DNA from: Strongylocentrotus droebachiensis
Lineage: Eukaryota > Echinodermata > Echinoidea > Camarodonta > Strongylocentrotidae
DNA length: 64,000 nucleotides
Assembly: GCA_035222895.1 (NCBI GenBank)
Contig: JAVYIG010002366.1
Span: 124,001-188,000 of the forward strand
Direction of reading: 5' to 3'
The notes under the pieces were generated by a model. The model saw nothing but the letters and a program-made list of their open reading frames with translations, was not told the origin of the DNA and did not search any database. The translations under genes and the position numbers were made by a program. Shown piece by piece: positions 1 to 12,500 of the stretch. Each line of letters opens with the position of its first letter. Positions within the stretch are counted from its first letter, which is position 1.

Positions 1-48
1 AAGTTTTATGCAACAGGTCCCAGGATGGGGAGTTCAGGGTTTACTTAC

Positions 49-589
49 TTTGTCTTTTGGGCTTCTGTGCACACATGTTGGAACTGTTGTAGACCTTGTA
101 ATAATGGTTCTTGGCTGAAAACTAAAAAATCATATAGGAGGGAAAGAGAAATGTACATTAATACAAAATTCAGAGAAACACATTTTTGAATTTCTCAAGG
201 ATTGAGAGTATTCAATTCTTCCACTTTGATGGTTATCACTTTTCATGCTAAAATATGAGATTACATTCTTTTGTAATACATACATTTTTATACATATCTG
301 TTGGGAGACACAAGTGCTGTAAATGTTATGTTTCATAAATTTCCTTTTTCAAGAGATCTTTCATTCATTGTTTCATTGCAGGGTTATCTCCTCTCTTACA
401 ACACTTAGAAATTGATTTTCAATGATGATTATATTAAATGTTGAATAATAGATTAAACTTGTAAAACCCAGAAATCTGTTATACAAATATTACTTACATA
501 GTGTCTGTCTGATTGCTGATGTATGCCTCAATCCATCTAGATGTCCTAAGATCTGTATAGGTGTGGGGTAGTTCTGCTTGGCTGTTTGT
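49..589 (-). CDS. INTS3: INTS3 exons 29-30 (last exons inside the window)
   Basis: Exons: 498-589 and 49-121. Exon 29 encodes the [14 protein letters not shown] segment, matching the vertebrate QILEHLDNLR motif. Exon 30 encodes [18 protein letters not shown] and ends two bases into a Lys codon at a GTAAGT donor. Two acceptors sit eight bases apart upstream of exon 30. Only the distal one (TTTTTAG, exon from 121) gives the conserved FFSQ reading, because the nearer TTTTCAG puts the exon out of frame. The final coding exon or exons and the 3' UTR lie left of base 1. Confidence 0.88.
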
Positions 590-3500
590 CTGTGAAAGAA
601 ATTACAAGTAATAAAGTATTTACAGAATCAAATAAGATATCTCCAAGTTTTATAGGTGACAGGTGTATCTAGAGCTATGAAACTCAACTACATCTCCTTT
701 TTTACCAAGATTTTTTTGCCCCAAAACCTGTGATTGGCATTTCAATGTGTGATCATCAAAGAAAATTGCAATTTATTTGTTTTTCCTGCTGATTTCAAAG
801 TCAGCTTTGATCCTCTATAGACAAAAGTATGTAGTAATATAATAAAGAACGATGGAAAGGAACAAAAGGAGGAACTCCCAAAGAAGCTAAAAATTTAAAG
901 CAAATATGCTTCTTATGAGCGAATCTTAAATAATTTTGTTCAGCACTTCATGCTCTGTCGATCCAATAGTACATCCTATCACAAAAACAATCTACAACAT
1001 CGATTGCATAAAAGCAACTCACTTCTGTCGTATCCTCTTGGCTGCATTTGCAGCTCTGATCATGATGGACTTGAAGACATCCGCCAGGTGTGGCTCGTCC
1101 TGCGAAGCCCAGTGACTTAAGATGGACGTCGTCAATCTATCGGTCACGTCGACCTTCCTACTCAAGAGGGGTTTCAGAAACTCTTGGGTTGCACTGGGGG
1201 GATGAGAAGAGGATGGGAAATGGGAAATGGAAAATGAGAATTGGTTGGAGAGGAAATTGATACTGATGCTTTCAAGAAATAGTAATTGTCATTTGACTGT
1301 CACCGTTGACTGACTCTGAACTAAATTTCAGAAGTTTGGAAGTGTTACATTTCATACCAGTAATACCAAGCGAGTTTTCATGTTGCATGGTAATACAGTG
1401 GTTTTCTATGATGACGTAAGTGTTAAATGTTTCTATTTTTCTGTATCAATTATCTTACAACACGCAGCTCAGTGAATATACGTAAGCATTTACATGTCAT
1501 AATTTTTTTTTTTTTAAAGCTGCAGTGAACCACTTCATAAGCTAACGCATGCCAGCTATTCTCCACTCCTGACGACGGATAGTCCAACCAATTCGAAACG
1601 TCGAGCCACTCCCGCCACCCATCCTCTCCAAGCACTATAGTTCTCCTTAGAACTATAAGCTAAGAAAGATAACCAACAGTCTTTTTCAAGACTACACCAA
1701 CAGTCCTTTTCAGGACTACACACCCTCAAGAAGTTTACAGAGAGTCCTTTTCAGGACTTCTCAATCCCCCCTCTCTCTCACATGGTGCATCCGCAAGCAT
1801 ACTGTAAAACAATTGTTATAGTACAGCTGCTATTTAACTATACTCTACTGCACTGTGATGAAAACAAAGCTCCTGTATCATATCAATATAAAGCCATAAA
1901 CTGTATCAAATTAATCTCACATAAATAAGAAATATAAGAGTTATTTACTTTTCCAGCTTGAGCATCAACAGCATATTTGCTAGTGCCTCCGGGTGTTCTG
2001 TCATAATGAGAAAAAAAGACAAGCACTTAGTTTGAATCGGAGTTAAAGTAACAAGGAAAATAAAGGCATGACCTTGGAAAACTATATATTGTAGCTAGAT
2101 TCCAAGGTAGGGAGAAGGGATTGGTAGGTGATTAAAGACCCTGTCGGAAGTGAAAAATGAAATAGATATATTATATATCAACAGAAAGCTCTTAAGTCCA
2201 TAGATTACAATATCATCGATACTGTATGCTATTTAACCCATTACCAACTAGAAATTTTGTAAAAATTGCCTATTACTCACTGAAAGAACTTGCAATATTT
2301 CTCTCTTTTTGACATTTTTCTGAAGAATATCAAACTTGCGCTATTTTTCTATGCTGAATCCTAATGTAGACATCGTAAGGATTACGCACGTATTACATTA
2401 TAACGGTAGACCCTAGAACGGATACTATAGCGCGTTGAAAACGGACGAAAACGGACGGGCGGTTTCGGGCGGTTCAGTGAGTAAAAGGAGGGGCGGTTTT
2501 GGGCGGTTTAGTTGCTATTGGGTTAAGTGTCTGTCAGAGGAGTACCAGTTCTCTAAAAAACTTGAAATCTAAAGCTTTGGAAAATTAGAAGTTGTTGACC
2601 TAAAAACTAGGTAACGATTTGATGACATCATCTTATGTGGAGCACGCATATTCACAATGACATTGCATTAACTAAGACCTTTACTCCCTTTAATATGCCC
2701 ACTCACTTGATCAATTTAATTCGTCATGAATATCATAACATTAATCTTTTTCTCATTTCAAAACATATTACCCTAAATCTCTGTGTATAAGGCGCACCTG
2801 TGTATAAGGCCGGTAGTTAAAAGAGTTACAGAGCATATGACCAACCTTAATATCTTCCACCCACCACTACTACCACCACCATCACCACCCATTTCATACA
2901 TTGAGCAATACACCAATATATAAAAATGAAAAATTTACCAAAACTTTGATTCCATCAATCAAACTGGAGGAAAAAATATTAAATCTTGAATGTGCCTTTG
3001 AGCAAGTGTCTTCAAGCATTTCAAGGTAATGACCCTCTAAAAATAAGAAACAAATGGATGAATATTTCATAGAGCAATGTTAAGTAAACATACCTTTGTA
3101 CTTGAGTTTTGGTATGAGCGATACCAGATGTTTCACTTCGATATCATCGTGAGCCAGTAATAACTGCCATACACAGAACTGTTCAAATGTCTCCCAATCT
3201 AATGTATCTTCTGTAAAACATTGCAAGGGATGGAAAAAGAATGAATGCTCGTAATCTGTTGTCAAATGACACCTACTAAGTTATATTCTGTCAAATCTGC
3301 AGTTTTTGTAGAACCTTTAACTAGAATCTCCTAATTATATTCTGTTGTTTAGACTTAGAAATCTCAACTACTATTAAATTATCTCTTCACACTGATAAAA
3401 AGTAGCCTGCCGTATCTAGACAATTGTCATTGGTTTGCAAACAAGCAACAATTACACTTAAAAAGATAAAAATCTAAATGAACAAAGCAACAGCCATTCT

Positions 3501-6500
3501 TTCACAACATAAATACATTCAAAAAGTCAGAAGAAAACAAAAAAATAATGTGCATTATATTTGCCTTTCTTAAATGTAACAGATCTCATTCACATTATCT
3601 TTTCATCATTCATTATTATAGATTGAATGTCAAAGGCCAACATTGTAGTCCCAGTTTTCTTATGTCAAACACACAAACATCCTTTAATATTTCCTTTTTT
3701 ATGATGGGTTTTGTATCGTTTGCAGACAGATTCAGGCATAGTTCAAAAACTCTGTGATCAGACATGCAATGTTATAAGATATAGTCCCAAGCAATGTATT
3801 TTCATTCTATATCAAAATTGAAAGTAGTAGCCCGTTGTGATATTGATGTTCAGTGATACCTAGTAATGATGCTACTTTGTCTTTGTTGAATACTACCAGA
3901 CTGCCTTGCATCAGATCACAAATAAGGCCTTGTAACTGCAAAGAGAAAGAAAAAACAAAGAGAAAGGAAAATGGCATATTATTTTTGCTTCGTATCAGAT
4001 AATATCAACATACAAATCTCCTTTTATTGAATTTACTGTTATTAAAGTGTTCCCAATATGATTAATTCAGAATCTATTTTTAGTTATAAGATGATTCTTC
4101 ATGGATAATGAACAGATTCTTTGAAAATGTGTTAGGACACACAGGAAATACAGTCAAACCTGCATAGAAAGACCACCTGTATATAAAGACTACATTTTTT
4201 CTGTTCCCCTTTAATATGGTTTCTCATTGAAACCTGTATTAAAGGAACATGTACGTAACGCCAACCTGCCTATAAAGACCACTTTTCATGTTTCCTGGAC
4301 ACTAGGACATGCCCTACAGGAAATTGAAAGTAATTGAGCTAGAAAATCATTTAATCTAGGGAACATGATCGCATTGAATTGAATAAAAGTTGTTAACTAA
4401 AAAATGTTAAAAATATTGGTCCCCCTCCCCCAAGCTATGTACATAGGGGAGGATTAAAATATAATAATACATACCTGTGCAGAGTCAATGCATGATACAA
4501 TGATGTGAAGAAGGTCTAAACATCCCATCGATGTATTAGCAAACTAGAAGCAGAACAATGAAATAAAGATATGATCATCTTCATAAAATGCTTTAAATAC
4601 TGCATGTCTCCTCATTTAGTTTGAGCAAAGTCCATCATACAAATGCCTCTTAATTCAATCTGCCTGTGAAGCTTTGCATACCATATGGCCAATTAATCAA
4701 GCAATTGCTGGGAGTGACCTTCATGTATATATCTGGGTAGATATATCAATATTGATGCGAAATTTTCGCTGATCATATAGACCGGACATGTTCAGCTAAT
4801 TTAGAATATTCATTTATTTAAGTTTGGCTCTTTCTCACATACAGATTCAAGTTTGTAATGTTATCTCTAATGTTTTTCGAGTTCACAGACACAGAAGTCC
4901 CTCGTGAAACTCTATGACACGTGTATTTAGTCCTCTCCTTGGTAGATCATAGTAATAATTAAAGGGTGTTGCAGGGATTTGCAAAATGAGGATTTAAATT
5001 TCAGTCACAGAGAGAAAATCATAAACTCATCTTGCTGCTAAAGATAAATTTTGAAATAAGGTTTTTGAGGGTTTGCAAATCCCTGATAGGATCTTTAAAA
5101 GTACTCGGTAAAGTTAAATGCACCAGTCAATATGTACAATAAGTATAACAGATTTCTGACAAAACATTACCAGATGTATTTATCCCTATTAAAATCACAC
5201 GTATTCGATGAGACAGACCCTGGATTTGTATTAAAAGTACTCGGTAAAGTTAAATGCAGCAGTCAATATTATGTAATAAGTGTAACAGAGCTCTGACAAA
5301 TCATTACCAGACATATTTATCCTCTAAATCTCACATCTTCCAAAGAAAAGCCCTGGATATGTATTATAGAATATAGTTATATGATGAATTGCCAGAAGTT
5401 TGTGTTTCACCTACATCTACCAAACAATACTCACCTGGGTATATACTGGAGGCACTAGATAGCAGAGAAGGTTAACATCATTTTCTTGACATTCCTGTTA
5501 CAACATAAGAATACACGATTGTTTCATTCAGTCAGGGTAGGATTTGGCAATGTCACAAATGGGCACAAGGACCATCCATGTTAGGTAACCTTGATGGTTT
5601 ATTATTATTTATTATAACTTTATTTTTTCGGCAAAGAAAGAGTCAAGAAGGAGTGAAAACAAAAGAATGGTAAGATTTGAAGCGAGTCACATGGATGCCG
5701 GAATGAAAAGATATTAACTACAGATTAACCAAATAAATAACCCAAAGGTCTTCTTTTCCAATCTATTTGATTGGTTTAACATAAATTAATAGCAAAAAAT
5801 AGCAAGATACAACATATAATAAATTGCAAGTAAATCATATCAAATTGGCGACAAAGAAAAATATTATGTAATATCTTGATACCAGTAATAGCCAACTAGT
5901 TGTTTGATTGTTGTTGTTTTTATGTACTTTAGACATGTGTATGTTTCATGTCAGTTATATTTTATTACATGATCCACCATAGTTTATGATGATACTATGT
6001 GATGTGTACTTTGAAATGAAAATGATCAATAAAACATGAAATACACACAACAAAAATCACAAATTAATATAAAGAAATATTGAAACAAAATTAATGTGAT
6101 GTATGTGATTACCTGAAAGTCTTTGACAAGGCAAGCTGAAAGATCTCCTGAGCCTGTGTTTTTACAAACCTCTTCATATACATGTAGCTTGCTCTCACCA
6201 TCTTTACTACTGCAGAGGGGAAAAAGTAGAAGAAATAAATCAGATATATTTAAGACATTGATGGCTTGAAATTGCAGAAAATCACAAATGGTAACTATAG
6301 TCACAAACGTTCATTGTATTAACATTTGTGAATTCTTCTACTTATCTGCATTCCGCATATCTATAATCTTCCATCTATAATTGGCGAAATATTTGTAAAT
6401 TGCAGTTAATTTTTTTTTTTGCATTACTCACATAGGGTACGGTAGGCATATTTGCCAATTAAAATAAAATGCTCTTGGATAATGGATATTTTTAAACGGA

Positions 6501-9500
6501 TAACCCAGTAACAATACTAATATTTGACTTTTCTTCTCCTATTTAATGTATTTTTCTATATTGAGGGAGAGACATTTCCAAATTATGGAGCATGTCTCAA
6601 AATTGATCGAAATAGTAGACGCGATGGCTCAGTGGTAGAAAAGTGGTCTCATAACTGGGAGGTCCCGGGTTTGAAACACAGTCAATGTGCTCGTTCCCTT
6701 TGGTAAGGCATTAATCCCCATTATCAAGTCCCTCTGAGAGGACTTCAAGCCTGTCTGTACTAGTTTGGCCAAGGTCACTGACAGGTGGTTATCTCATCAA
6801 ATCAGCTCTCAATTGACATAAGAAAAAGAGGATCATGGGGGACCAACAGGCACCAATTACGCATTGTTTGCTAGATAGAGGGCGCAAGTAGCTGTAAGTA
6901 GTGCAGTCAGTCCCCTGGTTACAAACACATATACATGCTTTCTTAGCAGTCAAGTAGAACAATCATCATTTAAAAAAACATATATTTGTAACACCCATAA
7001 AGTGTGACTAGTATGGACATCATTCCCTCAGCATTGATTCATTTAACTACAGTTTCCCCTCTCTACTTCTCATCTCTCTCCGATTCTTTTCCCCTCTCTC
7101 TACTGTGTGGGGATATACACCTGTTATGCACATAACCCTATAGGCATCTCTATCCTCCACTCTCTCTTCTCTGACCACCTCTCTCCTTGGAATGTTATCT
7201 TTAGTCCGCTTATCTGGACATTGCAAACATGTGGTCATGCTCTTTTGCTTCTAAAACATTGTGAGGGGAAGACGTGTATTGGTGCTGGCTCCCTTTTATA
7301 GGTAAGAGAATGATATTCTCACTACTAATTCTCACATTCTCATTCTTAATCTAGAGTGATGTATATATATATATATTTGTATATTGCTAGATAAATGTAT
7401 TTCACTTCTTAACAAATTTGTTCACGAGATGAATATCATACATTCCCATTCTCTGTCAGATGATTTGTCATTGTAGGGAACTTTTGATTCGCTACATAGT
7501 CTTAGCATATTCTCTGAAGACCTGTTTATTACCTTGTTTATAATCTCCTGAGTGAGAGTTATGTCGGTCAATGCATAGGCATATAGTACATCTCCTGTGG
7601 AGTATAGTTGTATTAGATATATTATTATCCTGATTTGGAGAAGCTAGGCATACAGGGTCTGAATGACCTAGACTAGATGCCAGTTGGTCAGTAGGACACA
7701 GGAGGGGAAGTCTGTGTAAAGAAAGGATCTGATTGTTTTAGTACACGTACATGTACTATACTACATGCTTCTACTAGAGAGGATTTTTATACTCTTCATA
7801 CATTGCTTTCTTTTATATCTTTGACTATGTTTATTAACTATGTTTCGCCTTATTATGCGATTGCCTTTGAACAATTAATGCATTGTTTGCCACTCTTGTG
7901 AAACACTGAATTGGAAAGAGATTATTTTATGTTTTGTTGTTATATTATAATGTGTCTTTTACATATTGTTATTATCCAAACTAATATGTGAATTCTGGCG
8001 TTGGTCTGGTCAAATCGGTAGTCAGCCTGCTACTGAGGGCGTCAACGTCATAAAAGGGTATCTCTGTCCAGTTCAGTTGTTACGTGGTTTTGTTATATTA
8101 ATGTATGCCCAGTATACTTGCTTTGTTTTATTAACCTCCCTTTTATAGCCCTTCACTGCGGAGAAACGAATCTTCGGCTTTCTTGAAGAGATCACGCAAC
8201 TCCATCCCATCAACCCTGTCCATTGGATAACAGCCTCCATATTTAAATTGACTTATATGAACGCTATGCAGTAATGATCATTATAGGGAACGCTATCCTG
8301 AATTAATTATTGTTCTCCAACAATACGCGTTTGATAGCAACGTCCCATATTCGTTGATGAGCGGACAATCTTCTTTTTCTTTATAAACGACCGGTCTTAT
8401 TAATATAAATCGTAGTGGGCCCTTAAGTATATTATATTTGTTTATTTGATTATCTGTAAAAGTATATCTCATGCCTTAGCTTATCCACCCTTCGGATAAG
8501 CAGATTAAAGGTGAAACAGTAAATCAATTACTATTGTCTTATATCCCTTTGTTGACTGTATGCATGATATTGAAGCACGAACCTGGTGTTACAAATGGCG
8601 ACCTTGCCAGGACCTATGCTTTGAATAATACAGTTACTCAATTTTTATAAGGTAAATAAATTTTTCCCGTTCAATTTTACATGCAATTTTTTATTTCACT
8701 TGTTTTCGGGAGCCAGTACCAGTGAAGGTTATTTTGTAGTATATATATAATGGCAGAATATAAGGCAAACTTGTTAGCGCCAGCTAGGGCCCTATGCAAG
8801 AAAGAGGATATTGCCTTAGATATGGCAGTCCTCCTCATTGGGGATAAGGTGGATGATAATATTACTATTGATGAATTGTTATGTGCTATCTCTGAAGTAG
8901 TGAACTGTGTACAGAGTGCAGCGGTGCTGGAACGACAGCCTCACTGCAAGTCACCCTCTATCGCCCTACTTATGGAACTGGACCAGAATGTTTCACAGGT
9001 CACCCTAAACGACCAAGACATCCACGTGCCCATAAGAGGAACCCTCACGCCCTTTCATCTAGTGTTGCTAGCTCATCGAACAAAACAAACAGGGCGAAGA
9101 GTGACACTGGTAGAAGCTAGAGAACAAATGAGTGCAACTCGATCGCGAGCCCCAGAGTTCCCCCAAGTACAGCCAGGACCAATGCCTCGGGAAGGGCAAG
9201 ATCATCGTCTGATGAAAGAATTTTTCAATTTGAGCCTCCACTCAAATTACAGAAAGCTGAGGCCTTTCTCAGGATCTCTCTCACCATCCCGTGACGAAGA
9301 TGGTTTCGACCTGTGGGTTGATCAAGCAGAAGGGCAGCTGCAGGAGTGGACAGCGGCCGGCCTTGAAGAGGTAGAAAAGCGGCGGCGAATCAGCGAAGCC
9401 CTTAGACCCCCTGCATCAACAATTGTGAGGGATCTGAAGCTATGTAAGCTGCAGGCATCCGCAGACGATTATATTGCAGCCCTCGAAGCTGCATTCGGCA

Positions 9501-12500
9501 CCACCGAGAGCGGGGAGGAGATACTCCTGAAGTTCCACGACATGGCGCAGCATGACCAGGAGAAACCCTCAGAGTTCATCATGCGGTTGAACTCTACGCT
9601 GAGACGGGCAGTTCGAAAGGGAGGAGCGCCTCCGGAAAGGGCAGACTACCTCCGGCTGCAGAAGTTCATCCGGAGTCTCTATGATGAGATGCTCCTAGTG
9701 AGTTTGAGGCTTAGGGATCTCTTGCATGATCCACCCTCCTTCATCACCCTTCTAAGCCAGGTGAGGCGATATGAAGTGGAGGTCGCAGAGAAGAGACAGA
9801 GGAGACCTGTCAAAGGGAGAAGTCTCCAAGCAATGGTTGAAAGCCCTACGGAACCATCAAACGCCATGGAGGTGCGGCTTGCAAGGCTGGAGCAGCAGAT
9901 GAGGGACAGGGGGGCGACAAATCAGGACCCGGTAGTGGTGAATGCTTTCCAAACCCCAGACACCAGCACCAAACATCCCAACTTCTGCTACAAGTGTGGG
10001 GAAGACGGGCATTTTCGTAGGAAGTGTCCGAACCCCCCTAACCTGGCTGCAGTCAACCAAAAGCTCATAAGTTGTCTCAGTCAGGGAAACGCCTTTGGGT
10101 ACCAGAGACGGAGCCGTCTGGGGCCCGAGTCCACTCAAGCTCCAAACAAGACATACCCGCCACGTCAATGAGCAGCCAACATGAGCATGCAAGGGAGGAT
10201 ACAGGAAATGACATTCCGAGTGGTCTGGTTGGGGAAAGTGCTTCCTACCCCTGTTTTGTGGACAACCATCCTTTACAATGCTTGCTAGACAGTGGATCGC
10301 AAGTCACCCTCATACCAGAAAGCCTGTGTAAGAAGTTGGAGAAGTACGTTCACCCTCTTAAGGACCTGGTCTTGTGGCACGGTGGTGGAGGCCAAATACC
10401 GTATATTGGGTATACTCAAATAGATATCAGCTTTGAGTTAGAATTCACCGGCACCGACAAGCCATTCTCTACACTAGCTCTAGTCATCCCAGATAATCGG
10501 AACACCAAAGACCATCCTGTTGTTGTGGGAACCAACTCTGGAGTGTTCCGCCAATGCTACCATACATACAAGAGGAAACCAACTGACTCGATAAATCCCA
10601 TCTGTTCAGCCATATACAATAGAATCGCCAAAAATGATGTTGATGTGGCAAGCTTGCCTTTGACATGGGGTCCCATATCTACAGAGGATAAGCAGCAGCT
10701 CCTGAACATATTACAAGACAAGTCTGCAGTGTTCTGTCATGATCCCCTAAACATGGGTAAGACAGACAAGATCTACCATGAGATACGAATGACCGATGAG
10801 ACGCCATTTAGGGAGAGATCCAGAAGAGTGTCTCCTGCCGACCTTGAAGATCTGAGGGAGCATCTTCAAGAACTCTTAGAAGCTGGCATCATAAAAGAGT
10901 CTCGTAGTCGTTACGCATCCCCAATTGTCCTTGTCAGGAAAAAGACAGGAAAGTTACGCCTCTGCATAGACTACCGGAAATTGAATGCCAGAACCGTTCC
11001 CGACCAATACGTTGTACCACTCATCCAAGAAGCAATAGATGCCTTGAGTGGTAATAAGTGGTTTTCCGTGCTTGATTTGAAGTCAGGGTACTACCAGATT
11101 CCTATGGCTGACCAAGATAAGGAGAAAACTGCCTTCATCTGCCCGGTAGGCTTCTATCAATTTGAACGGATGCCACAAGGAGTCAAGGGAGCACCAGCCA
11201 CATTCCAGAGACTCATGGAGCAGTGCATGACTGGAATACACCTCAAGGAAGCCCTTGTATACATGGATGATATCATCGTATTTGGAAAGACACTAGAGGA
11301 GATGACTACACGCCTCATGAAAGTCCTAGACCGTCTCATTTCATATGGACTCAAAGTATCTCCAGAGAAGTGTCAGCTTTGCTGTAACTCAGTCAAGTAC
11401 TTGGGACATGTCGTCTCTGATGAGGGTGTCAAGACAGACACAAGCAAAACGGCGGTACTCAAAGATTGGCCAACTCCAACTACTGTGAAGGAACTGCGAT
11501 CTTTCCTCGGCTTTACAGGATACTACCGGAGATTTGTCAAGGGCTATTCCAAGATTGCTCGACCACTGCATTCCTTGACTGCAGGAGTTGCAAAGAAGGG
11601 CCAGCCGACGAAAGGGAAATTCAGACCATCAGAGCCATTAGGAGATAAGTGGACAACAGAGTGCACCAGTGCCTTCAACCAGTTGAAAGATTCCTTATCA
11701 AGTGCCCCAGTGCTGGCATTTGCAGACTTGCATAAGCCATTCGTCCTGCAGTTGGATGCAAGTGGAGACGGACTTGGGGCAGTCCTTTGCCAGGATTGTG
11801 ATGGTCAACTGCGTCCTGTAGCCTATGCTAGTCGAGGTCTCTCAAAATCTGAGCGGAACTACCCGGCCCACAAGTTAGAATTCCTCGCACTGAAGTGGGC
11901 GGTAACTGAACAGTTCAACGACTACTTGTACATGGCCAAGGGGACCAAGATATTTACGGACAACAATCCGCTGACATACGTCCTTACGTCAGCCAAACTT
12001 GACGCCACTGGACACCGCTGGGTATCACAACTGGCAAATTTTGATATCAGCATCCACTACCGCCCAGGCCGAGCAAATGCCAATGCTGATGCTTTATCTC
12101 GACTACCTGAACCCAGACAACCTAAAGAATATCCAGACCTGAGATATCTGACAGCACGACTCAAAGAGGATCTAGGTGAGCCAGACCAAATCATTGATCT
12201 CGAAGCTACCAACTCAGTCTTGATGTCAGTGTCTGCAGCCACGAAATCAAGGATTTCCCATTCAAGTCCTGAAGCCTTGGTGTCCTGCCTGTCCATGAGC
12301 GCAGAAGCAGTGCCAGATGAATATGAATTCCCAAAAGTTAGCAGTATGGCAAACCAGGTTAACTGGACCGGTGCACAGGACGCTGACCCAGCAATCAAAG
12401 CAGCAAAATATTGGGTTCAGAGTGGTAGAAAGCCCAATAGACGCACCCCCAAATCATCCGATGAGAGAATTCTTGTTCGAGAGTTCCCGAAGCTCAAACT

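Noticed and set aside
1568..1603. Hammerhead-ribozyme-like string CTGACGA ... CGAAACGTC
   Set aside because: The core strings are present, but stem II closes with a C-C mismatch and only G-T pairs next to it, and stem I has just three sure pairs. It is too weak to call without a covariance search.
7047..8148. Small ORFs inside the LTRs
   Set aside because: They occur in both LTRs only because the LTRs are duplicates; no motif and no upstream signal supports them.
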